From JBFHFS01 sp041583495 (lineage in GTDB: Bacteria > Bacteroidota > Bacteroidia > Bacteroidales > Marinilabiliaceae), in contig JBFHFS010000034.1 of the NCBI GenBank assembly GCA_041583495.1, positions 1-59,094 on the forward strand: DNA of 59,094 nt, given 5' to 3'. Made by a program: the position numbers and the translations under genes. The notes beneath the pieces are model-generated. The model did no database searches and had not been told where the DNA came from. It saw nothing but the letters and a program-made list of their open reading frames with translations. Positions within the stretch are counted from its first letter, which is position 1, and every line of letters starts with the position of its first letter. This document shows positions 48,064-55,677 of the stretch, one piece after another.

Positions 48064-48431
48064 TTCTTTAAGATGCCTAACGTTTTAAGCAACCATGTAT
48101 AAAAATTGGTATCATAAACTCCATTGGCCGCCAAGGATGCAAAAACCCCGATTATTAAGGCGTTCCACCACAACAGACCATGTAAAAACCCGATACCAAA
48201 CCACCATCCAAACATCGTTACTGCTATTCCGGTCCCCCATGAAATTAGTTGCGTTAGCAACCTGTCCTTGGGATTAAAAACCCCTTTTACCGCCTCTACG
48301 ATAAAAGGAATCCCGGCTACAAGAGTAACGAAGGTGGTGAACAATGAGTCAGGCTCAAAAGAACCACCATCCTGGGCAAAGGTCCCGAAAGAGATGAGCC
48401 CAAATACCATTAAAAGAATCAGCTTTTTCAT
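48060..48431 (-). CDS. Small membrane protein, second holin-like or holin-associated
   Basis: 123 residues. The N-terminus 'MKKLILLMVFGLISFGTFAQ' reads as a cleavable signal peptide, then hydrophobic segments at ~32-48, 62-78 and 85-104. 'GVFNPKDRLLTQLISWGTG' and 'GIGFLHGLLWWNALIIGVFASLAANGVYD' give a compact multi-pass protein of the kind often found beside phage holins in this phylum. Either an auxiliary holin or a pinholin-like protein; no catalytic motif is seen. Confidence 0.6.
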   Translation of the reverse strand: MKKLILLMVFGLISFGTFAQDGGSFEPDSLFTTFVTLVAGIPFIVEAVKGVFNPKDRLLTQLISWGTGIAVTMFGWWFGIGFLHGLLWWNALIIGVFASLAANGVYDTNFYTWLLKTLGILKK

Positions 48432-48469
48432 ATGATTAGGATTTAGGATCGGTCAACCGATCCGGTTAA

Positions 48470-48979
48470 TTAAACAGTTGGAAATTCGATAGAAAAGGGA
48501 GCTCCTCCATCTCCTGGATCCAGGGCAGTGGCCGACAGATCCAATTGAAGCATATCGTCACGCCCCACAGACCCATCAATGCGGGCAATAACATTGGCGT
48601 TAGGAACCCTGTACTTGGCCCCGGTGTCACTCTCTATTTCAAGAGCTAATTTGATAAGAGAAGATTTTGAGGGTGCCTCCCAGGTCTCAGAAACACCAGC
48701 TTCAGAGGAAACATTGCCCCCTTTTACTTTCTGGAGAATATTGGGCGAAAGGTCATAGGCCTTCCATTTGGCTTCCAGCTTAGAGCTTTCGGTAATTGCC
48801 TGCTCAATAGGCGAATCCTGTTCCTCAACATTGAAGTCCTGGATACTAGGTTCAGATTCCGATAATGTCATTGACCCTTTTACCGTAGTTGCAAAAGCTT
48901 CCATGGTTTCAGGCATGGTAGCGCCACCAGTGGGAGTTCCAAACTTGACTGATTTCAGTCCGATTGAATATTTTGCCAT
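48470..48979 (-). CDS. Major tail tube protein
   Basis: 169 residues, beta-rich. 'MAKYSIGLKSVKFGTPTGG' followed by 'TVKGSMTLSESEPSIQDFNVEEQDSPIEQAITE' and the end 'LQLDLSATALDPGDGGAPFSIEF' are typical of tail tube subunits of siphoviruses of Bacteroidota. It polymerises as rings around the tape measure. Position between the tail completion gene and the lysis genes fits. The 38-bp gap to the next gene contains an imperfect GATCGGTtgaccGATCCG repeat. Confidence 0.75.
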   Translation of the reverse strand: MAKYSIGLKSVKFGTPTGGATMPETMEAFATTVKGSMTLSESEPSIQDFNVEEQDSPIEQAITESSKLEAKWKAYDLSPNILQKVKGGNVSSEAGVSETWEAPSKSSLIKLALEIESDTGAKYRVPNANVIARIDGSVGRDDMLQLDLSATALDPGDGGAPFSIEFPTV

Positions 48980-48983
48980 GATT

Positions 48984-49358
48984 TTAGTTTATTAAATTGC
49001 ACAATAATCGAATGTTTACATAATGCTCTTTCAAAGCATCTTCGCGCTCCACTCCTTGCTTATCGGAGTAGAGATGTGTGTTTCCTTCAATATTCTTTGC
49101 CAGAAGGGCCGAATAAGAAGCCGCAAGCTGTTCTAATCGAAGCGTATTTGGAGCAGTTGTTGAATCAGGGAACACAATATCCTTCACATGAATATTCACA
49201 TTGACATAGCATTTTTGCAGCACGTCCCCGGAAATTGGAAGGGAGTTGATAACGATGTATTCATTTTCGTTTCCTCCAGGCTTTGCATATTTGAAAACCG
49301 GCAATTCCAAACCATCCAGGAGACCATAAACCCTATTTACCGCGTCAAATGTGGTCAT
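48984..49358 (-). CDS. Tail completion / tail terminator-like protein
   Basis: 124 residues. 'FDAVNRVYGLLDGLELPVFKYAKPGGNENEYIVINSLPISGD' followed by 'VNVNIHVKDI' and 'LRLEQLAASYSALL' has the size, order and beta-alpha pattern of gp17/U-type tail terminator proteins. It would cap the tail tube at the neck. Its ATG overlaps the stop of the upstream gene by one base. Confidence 0.6.
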   Translation of the reverse strand: MTTFDAVNRVYGLLDGLELPVFKYAKPGGNENEYIVINSLPISGDVLQKCYVNVNIHVKDIVFPDSTTAPNTLRLEQLAASYSALLAKNIEGNTHLYSDKQGVEREDALKEHYVNIRLLCNLIN

Positions 49359-49843
49359 CAGTAATTCGTATTGAAGTCAATTCCACGTTTCCCAAGTTGC
49401 TTAGTGAACTTCCTCAACCGTTCGCCTAAATTGACGAACAAAACAGCCTGCTGGGAAGAAATCACATTGTATCCTTTTGATTCCAAAAATGAGGCGTACT
49501 CCATTCCGGCCACTCCAATCAATCGATAACCCGACTTTGGGGGAAGCTCATTCAAAACCCTTCTTGCTGCCATTTGCCCCTTTGAAGTTCCAGTTGATCC
49601 ATCCACCTGCTCGTTGTCCCGGAGAATGAAATATCCAATTGAACTTCGAAGGTTGGCCGTCTGATCCTGGTAGTCTCCCTTTGGAAATGCAGCTGAAGAA
49701 ATATTCATCCCTTCCCGGGCATCACTCACAAACTCCTCTCCTACTCTTTTAAGGATTCGAAGCACTCCCGTTTCAATTTGAATGAGATTTTTGTTTAGAG
49801 CCTTCTCAATATCTGAATAAGAGAATTTAGCTTTTATACCCAT
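49358..49843 (-). CDS. HK97 gp10-like head-tail joining protein
   Basis: 161 residues. 'VLRILKRVGEEFVSDAREGM' helix, 'YQDQTANLRSSIGYFILRDNE', and 'VAGMEYASFLESKGYNVISS' match the gp10-like putative tail component family. It acts at the neck between connector and tail. It overlaps its upstream neighbour by 10 bp. Confidence 0.72.
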   Translation of the reverse strand: MGIKAKFSYSDIEKALNKNLIQIETGVLRILKRVGEEFVSDAREGMNISSAAFPKGDYQDQTANLRSSIGYFILRDNEQVDGSTGTSKGQMAARRVLNELPPKSGYRLIGVAGMEYASFLESKGYNVISSQQAVLFVNLGERLRKFTKQLGKRGIDFNTNY

Positions 49844-50154
49844 AGCCTTGAGTTTAACTGGCCATTATGGTGACGTTTCACATGGCCTGTCACAAGCTTG
49901 TTTTCAATGGCGATCTCCACCTCTGCATTTACCGGAACTTCAAAACTCATCTTCGGAAGGAATACATTGAAAGCAAAATTCAATTCGCTTCCATCTTCTC
50001 CCCTTAGCACCTCCCCTTTCCCATTTGGTTCTGCTCTGCATTCACCATCATGAATCGGGACCAATCCGCCAGGTATGAAGTTTCCACTCTCATCTTTTGC
50101 CGGTTCACGAACCGCTTTAATGATAATGTTATGTGGATACTGCTTAACTACCAT
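49834..50154 (-). CDS. Head closure / stopper-like protein
   Basis: 106 residues, all-beta. 'YPHNIIIKAVREPAKDESGNFIPGGLVPIHDGECRAEPNGKGEVLRGEDG' and 'VPVNAEVEIAIENKLVTGHVKRHHNGQLNSRLWV' have the small-barrel layout of head-closure proteins. Position between connector-like and gp10-like genes supports it; sequence identity alone would not. It overlaps the upstream gene by 7 bp. Confidence 0.55.
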   Translation of the reverse strand: MVVKQYPHNIIIKAVREPAKDESGNFIPGGLVPIHDGECRAEPNGKGEVLRGEDGSELNFAFNVFLPKMSFEVPVNAEVEIAIENKLVTGHVKRHHNGQLNSRLWV

Positions 50155-50465
50155 GGTGAAATTCCGGTTACTTCTGGTTCATTATCTGAAAGAGGCCCTT
50201 TCTCTCCGTGCTTTTCGTAAAGCATGTTTGCAACTTTCAAGAAGTTGGTTTTGTCTGTCAAGGACAATTGATAACCCCCTTCAGTCACATTCACCCCGGT
50301 TGCCAGGACCACATAAACATCAGCCATTGCCAGATCGAATTCCTTACCTTTCCCCTCATAATCAGATTGGGGATCTAGGCCTCGATCAAGCAGGGCAGTC
50401 AGATAGGTATTGTCATCCAGCGGATACCCGGCAATCTTTCCTTTCAGAGCTTCCAGATTGGTCAT
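50148..50465 (-). CDS. Head-tail connector-like protein
   Basis: 105 residues, helical. 'MTNLEALKGKIAGYPLDDNTYLTALLDRGLDPQSDY', 'LAMADVYVVLATGVNVTEGGYQLSLTDKTNFLKVANMLYEKHGE' resembles small gp6-like connector proteins (DUF6706 type) of Bacteroidota phages. It follows the major capsid gene, where an adaptor is expected. Confidence 0.6.
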   Translation of the reverse strand: MTNLEALKGKIAGYPLDDNTYLTALLDRGLDPQSDYEGKGKEFDLAMADVYVVLATGVNVTEGGYQLSLTDKTNFLKVANMLYEKHGEKGPLSDNEPEVTGISPW

Positions 50466-50510
50466 TGAGATTCATTTAAAGGCCCCGGTCAATTTTCGGG
50501 GCCTTATTGC

Positions 50511-51599
50511 TTACTTGGCGGTTGCAGAATCCAGGATAAAGATTGAGTCGATCGCCTCAAATCCAGGGAACGCATTCAATTCAACGGCCGTAAATTCCCC
50601 AAAAGGATCGTTTTGCGACCACTTAGAAATCAAAGATTTCTCATACTTGGCATAAGAAACCCCTTCTACAGGGTGCATCTCCTCGATGGCTATTGCGTTG
50701 TGGACAACCCCCAATTTCCCGGAAGGAATAAACACCACACTTGAATCCTTAAAGGGTTTATAGGTAGAAATCTTCCCATCCTTCTCAATCCCGATTACCT
50801 CGTTCACAATCTCGATCACAGGAAAGAGGTTAGATTCCAACATCTCATTAATTTCTTTGAGAGTTCCAATCCTCTTGGTGTTGGTTGGCAGCCGGTAAAA
50901 GCCATTAAGCATCTTAATGGTTTCATCGCACTTTTGAAGGTTCCAGAATGAATTCCGGGTCATCAGAATTTTTTCAAATGAGATGCCTCTATCTGTGGCG
51001 GCCTCCACTGCATCTTTGATGTCAGTTATTGGCGTAGCCGTCTCAGGATTTGACCACACGGCAGCCACTTTCCGCTTATTGGTCGAGGGCATCAAAAGGT
51101 CAATTTTACCGGTCACAATACCATCCGGGTTATTGGTCGTAGTAAGATCAATTTCTCCGGTGGAAATACCTTGCAAAACCATGAAATCAAGCCGCTTCAT
51201 AGAAGCATTTCCGACTTTCTTGATGTCGCCAAACATCAGATCCAGCATGGTTGTCAGCTTGGCACTATCAGCCACATTCATAGCTTTCAGCATTTCCCAA
51301 TCCCGGTAATCCTGTTCGGTCATCTTGAATTTCTCCTTGATGGCCGGCACTTCTCCACGAAGCTTCTCAATGCCCTGGCGTCCCCTCAGGGGAGCAGAAG
51401 AGTTCCGGTCCACAACAGATGCAGCCGCCTCAATTCTTGACCGGCCAATGGCGGTCTCAAAAGTGAGGGTCGTTTTCGGGGTTCCCCAATCAAAGTAGTT
51501 CTTAAACCACACCGGGGCGAACTTATCCTGGGCTTTGTCGATCATGACCTGCATCTTGCCAGAATATTTCCCAAATATTGAATTTAATTTCTCTGCCAT
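50511..51599 (-). CDS. Major capsid protein
   Basis: 362 residues. 'RGRQGIEKLRGEVPAIKEKFKMTEQDYRDWEML' and 'RLDFMVLQGISTGEIDL', 'KILMTRNSFWNLQ' and the C-terminal 'GKLGVVHNAIAIEEMHPVEGVSYAKYEKSLISKWSQNDPFGEFTAVELNAFPGFEAID' fit the lambda gpE-type (HK97 fold) major capsid family seen in Bacteroidota prophages. Preceded by decoration and scaffold genes in the standard order. No cleaved N-terminal prodomain is obvious, which agrees with a separate scaffold. Confidence 0.88.
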   Translation of the reverse strand: MAEKLNSIFGKYSGKMQVMIDKAQDKFAPVWFKNYFDWGTPKTTLTFETAIGRSRIEAAASVVDRNSSAPLRGRQGIEKLRGEVPAIKEKFKMTEQDYRDWEMLKAMNVADSAKLTTMLDLMFGDIKKVGNASMKRLDFMVLQGISTGEIDLTTTNNPDGIVTGKIDLLMPSTNKRKVAAVWSNPETATPITDIKDAVEAATDRGISFEKILMTRNSFWNLQKCDETIKMLNGFYRLPTNTKRIGTLKEINEMLESNLFPVIEIVNEVIGIEKDGKISTYKPFKDSSVVFIPSGKLGVVHNAIAIEEMHPVEGVSYAKYEKSLISKWSQNDPFGEFTAVELNAFPGFEAIDSIFILDSATAK

Positions 51600-51607
51600 T
51601 TTTCCAA

Positions 51608-52138
51608 TTAGTTAGAGTTCGACAAAATGAGGGTACAAGGCAACTGAGCCTTATCCACAGGTGGAATCCTGCGAGCGTAGGCGGTTCCCCTAATAACTAC
51701 CGAAAGAGACGCATTTTCCTGGGCGGTTAAACCTTCCATCAATAACCCGGTAGTTTTTCCTGTGGTGTCCTCAGTTGCTAAAACAGCATCTTTGGCCACA
51801 TCCACAGTTGATGCCAGGTTCAATACGTCATAATCAGCATTTGAAGTGTCAATGCTGTCCACATTTACACCATCAATTTTGGCACCCACAACCATAGAAT
51901 GACCTTTGGCTACCTTTACTGCTGAAATACCAGTTCCGGCCTCATAAACTTTGGCCGTACGAACGAATTTTGCTTTTCTGGTTGACTCGTCATAAATAAT
52001 CAATGCCCCCTTGGGTACTTCCACCCCGGCGGCCAGATCCGTCATATCAAGGGTGAAACCTCCCTGGGCAGTTTCCAGAACTTTCTGGAAAGCCGGGATG
52101 CCATCAGTTGAATAAACTTTGATAAATCCGATTGCCAT
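51608..52138 (-). CDS. Head decoration / structural protein
   Basis: 176 residues from ATG 52138; the longer frame back to 52228 overlaps the scaffold gene and encodes a non-family-like stretch. 'AIGFIKVYSTDGIPAFQKVLETAQGG' and 'GTGISAVKVAKGHSMVVGAKIDGVNVDSIDTSNADYD' then 'LLMEGLTAQENASLSVVIRGTAYARRIPP' suggest a beta-rich capsid accessory protein between scaffold and capsid genes. Confidence 0.65.
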   Translation of the reverse strand: MAIGFIKVYSTDGIPAFQKVLETAQGGFTLDMTDLAAGVEVPKGALIIYDESTRKAKFVRTAKVYEAGTGISAVKVAKGHSMVVGAKIDGVNVDSIDTSNADYDVLNLASTVDVAKDAVLATEDTTGKTTGLLMEGLTAQENASLSVVIRGTAYARRIPPVDKAQLPCTLILSNSN

Positions 52139-52148
52139 AACTAAAAAT

Positions 52149-52760
52149 TTAAGAATTTGATTTTGCCCAAGCCTCAATCTCCTGATCCGCATTATCGGCA
52201 CCACCGATAGGATCTTTGGGCGTTTCACTCATTACACCCTCATTGATAAGGTGCTGTTTGACCCCGTTGTAATCGGTTTCAATTTCGGTGAGAACAGAAT
52301 CAATCTGATCTTCACTTTCGATGGTCCGGCCCTTGATGAACGATTCAGGGATTTTCTTTTCCTTGAGTTTTGACTTCAAAGAATTCATAAGCTCCCCCGC
52401 CTTTTCTTTCTTTTCGAAAGCTTCCAGGCGCGCTTTCATTTCATCCAGTTCCTTTTTTGTCTTGTCATCTCCCCCTTTAGGTGAGGAAGGCTGTTGAATT
52501 GGCTTGCCATCTTCGTCCAGTCCATGCTTTTTCCGGAAGTTTTCCAGGGCTGTTTTTTGAGCTTCGGTTGCCCTTCTATCTGTCTCGGATTGCAAAATTT
52601 CGGAGAATGATTTTACAAGCGGTTCGACCCCGGCTATTACGGTTTCGATTTCAGATTCCTCTTTTACAGTTTGACTCAAATGATCCGCCACCCTGTCAAG
52701 AACAATAGCATGAGTCCCTTGAAATTTGGTCCTCAGGATTTGAAGAATTTTTTCTTTCAT
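52149..52760 (-). CDS. Capsid scaffolding protein
   Basis: 203 residues, acidic and helical with a long coiled coil (~85-150, 'KTKKELDEMKARLEAFEKKEKAGELMNSLKSKLKEKK'). It lies first in the late operon and just upstream of the decoration and capsid genes. 'EDQIDSVLTEIETDYNGVKQHLINEG' near the C-terminus is similar to phage scaffold proteins. Its gene directly follows a TTG-N19-TATCTTTC promoter. Typically an upstream portal and protease gene would precede it; none is present. Confidence 0.72.
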   Translation of the reverse strand: MKEKILQILRTKFQGTHAIVLDRVADHLSQTVKEESEIETVIAGVEPLVKSFSEILQSETDRRATEAQKTALENFRKKHGLDEDGKPIQQPSSPKGGDDKTKKELDEMKARLEAFEKKEKAGELMNSLKSKLKEKKIPESFIKGRTIESEDQIDSVLTEIETDYNGVKQHLINEGVMSETPKDPIGGADNADQEIEAWAKSNS

Positions 52761-52806
52761 TGCACTGTGCTTTGTTTAAAAATCTTTGCGCTTTAGATTA
52801 ATGACT

Positions 52807-52836
52807 GAAAGATATTTTAAGCATAATGGAAGGCAA
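52807..52836 (-). promoter_or_regulatory. Late-operon promoter
   Basis: On the minus strand TTG (52836-52834), a 19-bp spacer and TATCTTTC (52814-52807) match the Bacteroidota consensus TTG-N19-TAnnTTTG except for the last base, 47 bp before the scaffold ATG. Confidence 0.6.
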
Positions 52837-52855
52837 AGCACAACGACTTGTGATT

Positions 52856-52880
52856 ATTGACAATAAAAAAATTGTACAAT
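52856..52880. promoter_or_regulatory. Operator-like AT-rich palindromes
   Basis: ATTGACAAT (52856-52864) and the perfect palindrome ATTGTACAAT (52871-52880) lie 15 bp apart, between the divergent promoters. They would suit a dimeric repressor acting on both. Confidence 0.45.
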
Positions 52881-52905
52881 CATTAAATTTTAACCTTTAT
52901 TTTTG

Positions 52906-52935
52906 TTGTCCATTGGATAACTTTTATTATATTTG
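52906..52935 (+). promoter_or_regulatory. Divergent plus-strand promoter
   Basis: TTG (52906-52908), a 19-bp spacer and TATATTTG (52928-52935), an exact TAnnTTTG match, ~85 bp before the 53020 start. Confidence 0.65.
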
Positions 52936-52939
52936 AAGT

Positions 52940-52957
52940 GTTGTTCAACGGAACAAC
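52940..52957. promoter_or_regulatory. Inverted repeat at the start of the plus-strand transcript
   Basis: GTTGTTC-aacg-GAACAAC (52940-52946 / 52951-52957) lies 5 bp beyond the -7 element, so over the expected start of transcription. A repressor there would block it. Confidence 0.5.
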
Positions 52958-53019
52958 GATAGCAAATTCTTAAATCTTTAAAACTGGGGGCCACCAGGAT
53001 AAAAACGGATAGATAGGCT

Positions 53020-53355
53020 ATGAAAGTCTTTGAAATTTTGAAAGTCGCCAAAGCCAACCAAGCAGGCTTCACGATTGAGGTTGAAACCCTCAAACATGTA
53101 ACCGAGGGAATTGTGGTTGCATATCTCGAAACTCAAAATAGTTTCGAGACCGAAGGCCTAAAACGGTGTTTAAGTCATGCTTTAAAACATGATGGTTACC
53201 TTGGAGGTTGGCTAAATGAGGACAACGGGAAATTTTACTTTGATTCGGTTAAAATCTTCCCGGTCACCCAACTAAAAGAGGCGATTGAGTTTGGCAGGAA
53301 AAACAAACAGATTTCAATCTTTGACCTGACAAACCTTAGAGAAATCAGATTGTAA
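53020..53355 (+). CDS. Small phage-region protein of unknown function
   Basis: 111 residues. Not recognised. Sequence starts 'MKVFEILKVAKANQAGFTIEVETLKHVTEGIVVAYLETQNSF' and ends 'KQISIFDLTNLREIRL'. A compact alpha/beta protein with no signal, membrane helix or HTH motif visible. It is first in a two-gene plus-strand unit with the HTH gene, under a promoter with an inverted repeat, which suggests a role in control of the element. Confidence 0.6.
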   Translation: MKVFEILKVAKANQAGFTIEVETLKHVTEGIVVAYLETQNSFETEGLKRCLSHALKHDGYLGGWLNEDNGKFYFDSVKIFPVTQLKEAIEFGRKNKQISIFDLTNLREIRL

Positions 53356-53399
53356 AACACAACGGAGGGGCCCAAGGCTCCTCCTTAAAAAAAACATAT

Positions 53400-53855
53400 A
53401 TGAAAGGGCTCGAAAAATTAACCTGGCTAACCGACAGCCAAAAAGCATTATTAAAGCGTTCGGCTCAAATGTACAAGCAACATGCCCGGATCTATTTTGA
53501 AGTAATCGATACAAAAGACCCCGTAATTGATATAAAGGTATTCCAATTACCCAACCCCGGTGAAAAGTACCTTAGATCAAAAGAACTCTCTGAAAGAGCG
53601 AAAGAGGTCTTTGAGGAAATTATTCCGGAAGAATGGATCTTAAAAGTAGTTGCGGTTCCCTATAAGTTTCTGGATGTTGTTGATCTGGATTTTATCAAGC
53701 AAAAGAAAGACGAACTTGGATTTACTGACACCGATCTGGCCCGATTGCTAGATATCCGAAAGGAGAATATGAGCCGTCTTCTTAATGACAAGAGAGGTCT
53801 AACCAAGTGGCATAAGGCGGCATTTTATTATTTGTTTAAGAGTTTGGAGAAATGA
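53400..53855 (+). CDS. XRE-type helix-turn-helix protein, probable element regulator
   Basis: 151 residues. A ~95-residue N-terminal domain precedes 'FIKQKKDELGFTDTDLARLLDIRKENMSRLLNDKRGLTKWHKAAFYYLF', which is a helix-turn-helix of the XRE type at the C-terminus, an arrangement known in HigA-like antitoxins and phage repressors. The preceding gene does not look like a HigB toxin. It could bind the operator-like palindromes in the divergent control region. Confidence 0.7.
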   Translation: MKGLEKLTWLTDSQKALLKRSAQMYKQHARIYFEVIDTKDPVIDIKVFQLPNPGEKYLRSKELSERAKEVFEEIIPEEWILKVVAVPYKFLDVVDLDFIKQKKDELGFTDTDLARLLDIRKENMSRLLNDKRGLTKWHKAAFYYLFKSLEK

Positions 53856-54097
53856 TGGTATAAAATTTCGCATTCCAACCTCATAAAGTTTTAAGTAGCC
53901 CCCGTTGGGCATTTTCGACAGGCATGCTCATTGACAAGTTTGGGATGTGAGAAATACTTTGATAGCAAACTAGCAAAGTGCTTGGCTTAGTAGCTACTTC
54001 GTCTTTTTCGTTGTGAAATGAGGGGTAAGTCTACATAATCAAAGAAAAAACAGTTGACTTGAATTTACTACTACACCGGCTATTATGAATATACATT

Positions 54098-54596
54098 GTT
54101 GGCATTTCGTTTTTTATTTTTTCGTGTATTCAAACAGATAATTTCCCTTTCTGAGTATCAACTCGTCTCTAGTTAATTTTTCAATAAGGTAAGTTACAGT
54201 CTCCGTAGACGATGTGCCATTTCCAATACTCTCAATAGTGAATGTAATTTGATTCCCTTTTACCTTCCAATTTTTATAGAGAAGAGTTTTCATATTATCG
54301 GAACGAGCAGTACCATTTTTTAAAAGGGTAAAATGTAATGCCGATTTAGAAGTATCTTTCCAAGACCCGACAAGAAACTCTTTTTCAACTATGGATCCCT
54401 CTATTTTTGAATTTGCTTCGTTGCTAGTTGTACTTTTTCTGTCATTTTTACAAGAACCCAACAAGAGTACCCCGACAATAAAAAATAAGATGTGAATTGT
54501 CTTCGTTTTGGCAACTAAATTTCTCATTATTATATTGTAATTTCGTTTTTACATCAATTATATGTCGTTTTTCAGTGATTCACAATGAATGCCAAC
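54098..54596. repeat. Inverted repeat bounding the lipoprotein gene
   Basis: GTTGGCATT at 54098-54106 and AATGCCAAC at 54588-54596 are exact reverse complements and flank the gene at 8 bp and 61 bp from its ends. The arrangement is cassette-like. Confidence 0.5.
54114..54527 (-). CDS. Lipocalin-like lipoprotein
   Basis: 137 residues. 'IHILFFIVGVLLLGSC' gives a lipobox with Cys26, so the protein is a lipoprotein. The mature part 'LVGSWKDTSKSALHFTLLKNGTARSDNMKTLLYKNWKVKGNQITFTIE' matches the pattern of the small lipocalin-like domain (GxW near the start, alternating strands). Role unknown, perhaps ligand binding at the outer membrane. It is flanked by an inverted repeat and by related direct segments, and is not part of the phage operon. 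Confidence 0.65.
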   Translation of the reverse strand: MRNLVAKTKTIHILFFIVGVLLLGSCKNDRKSTTSNEANSKIEGSIVEKEFLVGSWKDTSKSALHFTLLKNGTARSDNMKTLLYKNWKVKGNQITFTIESIGNGTSSTETVTYLIEKLTRDELILRKGNYLFEYTKK

Positions 54597-54884
54597 GGTT
54601 ATGTGTATGGTGTCGTTTGGCGATTCAAAGCACGAACCAGTCAAACCGCTACACAGTGTATTAAATGGAACACACTTGAAATTAGCACCATACACCAAAT
54701 GCACGATGCACGATGTTACCGCCTGGTGGTCTATTTCTCCTGTCATTTTTCTTTCAATTTTCTACTACTTTTCTGTCTGCCGTGCGTTGGGACAGACACC
54801 CTTATTGACAAGATTTGGTTGTGCGGATAGTTTTTTAAGCGACTTGGCAATGTGTGTGGCTGGAAAGCGTTGACTATTCATCCC
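54528..54884. other. Non-coding 357-bp stretch before the restriction operon
   Basis: Two overlapping plus-strand ORFs are possible here (54585 and 54589) but they are low in complexity and overlap the repeat segments; I do not accept them. The stretch holds the AATGCCAAC arm, 'TTATGTGTATGG' and the 54785-54860 copy of the related segment. Confidence 0.55.
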
Positions 54885-55676
54885 TTATAATCCTTCAACA
54901 ATCATTTTCAATACTTTATATGCAGGTTCGTAAACCGTGTTCGTGTCTCTGTTCGGAATTATCTGTCCGTGGAAGAGCACATTTCTCAGGTTATAGAGCA
55001 TTTCAAGTACGCCTTTAAAAATTGTCGTTGGTTCGTTTATTAAATTATACTGTCCAACTCTAATACAGTTATTAGGGTCTACTGAAAGTAGGTTTAACGG
55101 CTTGAAAGGATTTGCGGCATTAAACTTTTGTTCTAAAAATTGTCTCTGAATTTTTGAAAGCCTGCCAAAATTTCTGTCAGCCCTTAAATGTTGTAAATCA
55201 TACTCGGTGTGATTGTAGTTCAATAGATTCCGTCTTGCTGAATTTACAACTGTTGCAACTGTTCTAGTAATACCTGCACCTGTCAATGTAAGTTGCACGT
55301 AATAATTGATTCCATTGTAAGTATCGGTCTGAGTAATGCAAGTCCTATCCATTTCAACCACGAAACTTTCAAAATAGATTCGTTGCTCGTTATTTTCAAC
55401 TACTATGTTATTCAAGCAATAATGCAGATGAGCCAAGTTTGAACGAAATTGTTCGCTTTCATCATTTGCTCCATTAAGTAAGCTCAAAAACCGGTTTCTT
55501 GCAGCGTTTGCATTAGACTTGATTTCATTTATTGCTTCTCTATCCGTCCTTAACCTTGGATAGTACGTTTTGTACCAAGCATTGAATGGAATCCAAGCTT
55601 TTACAAAGTGGGTGAAGTAGTCAATATCTGCTAACGACTTCCATTTATCTGCGTTCTCTGTATAAGTACCTGGCAT
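54885..55676 (-). CDS. HEPN-motif protein of the restriction operon
   Basis: 263 residues, mostly helical, with no membrane segment. Near the C-terminus 'LYNLRNVLFHGQIIPN' contains Arg231-Asn232-xxx-His236, the RX4-6H (RNxxxH) signature of HEPN ribonucleases, in the helix context typical of the Apea/HEPN type. The protein begins 'YFTHFVKAWIPFNAWYKTYYP', also seen in such families. Its ATG lies one base after the stop of the specificity subunit gene, so the two are coupled. HEPN proteins cut RNA or nucleic acid in defence or toxin systems; a companion nucleotidyltransferase is absent. The activity and target are inference. Confidence 0.68.
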   Translation of the reverse strand: MPGTYTENADKWKSLADIDYFTHFVKAWIPFNAWYKTYYPRLRTDREAINEIKSNANAARNRFLSLLNGANDESEQFRSNLAHLHYCLNNIVVENNEQRIYFESFVVEMDRTCITQTDTYNGINYYVQLTLTGAGITRTVATVVNSARRNLLNYNHTEYDLQHLRADRNFGRLSKIQRQFLEQKFNAANPFKPLNLLSVDPNNCIRVGQYNLINEPTTIFKGVLEMLYNLRNVLFHGQIIPNRDTNTVYEPAYKVLKMIVEGL

Positions 55677-55677
55677 A

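Larger units (their letters stand above)
35030..53855. mobile_element. Integrated siphovirus-like prophage, at least the structural half
   Basis: Left end: truncated tRNA-Thr. Interior: a compact minus-strand head, tail and lysis operon with ATGA overlaps and AT-richer DNA than the host genes to the left, plus a divergent control region. The right limit is set at the last phage-like gene because no second copy of the tRNA core is found up to 59094; the real element may continue through the restriction operon. Portal, terminase, prohead protease, replication genes and integrase are not seen. Confidence 0.75.
53903..54860. repeat. Pair of related non-coding segments around the lipoprotein gene
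   Basis: 53903-53988 and 54785-54860 share CGTTGGG, a GACAG..A segment, ATTGACAAG (53930 and 54804), a TTGG..GTG.GA stretch and a closing TTGGC...GTG.TTGGCT-like end, with roughly two thirds identity by eye. They lie on either side of the 54114-54527 gene in the same orientation. Confidence 0.55.

Noticed and set aside
35030..53855. Diversity-generating retroelement in the tail-fibre region
   Set aside because: No reverse transcriptase gene and no adenine-variable template/variable repeat pair was noticed near the fibre gene.
54585..54873. Two overlapping plus-strand ORFs of 81 and 94 codons
   Set aside because: They overlap each other and the repeat segments, have no family-like composition and lie in a cassette-type spacer.
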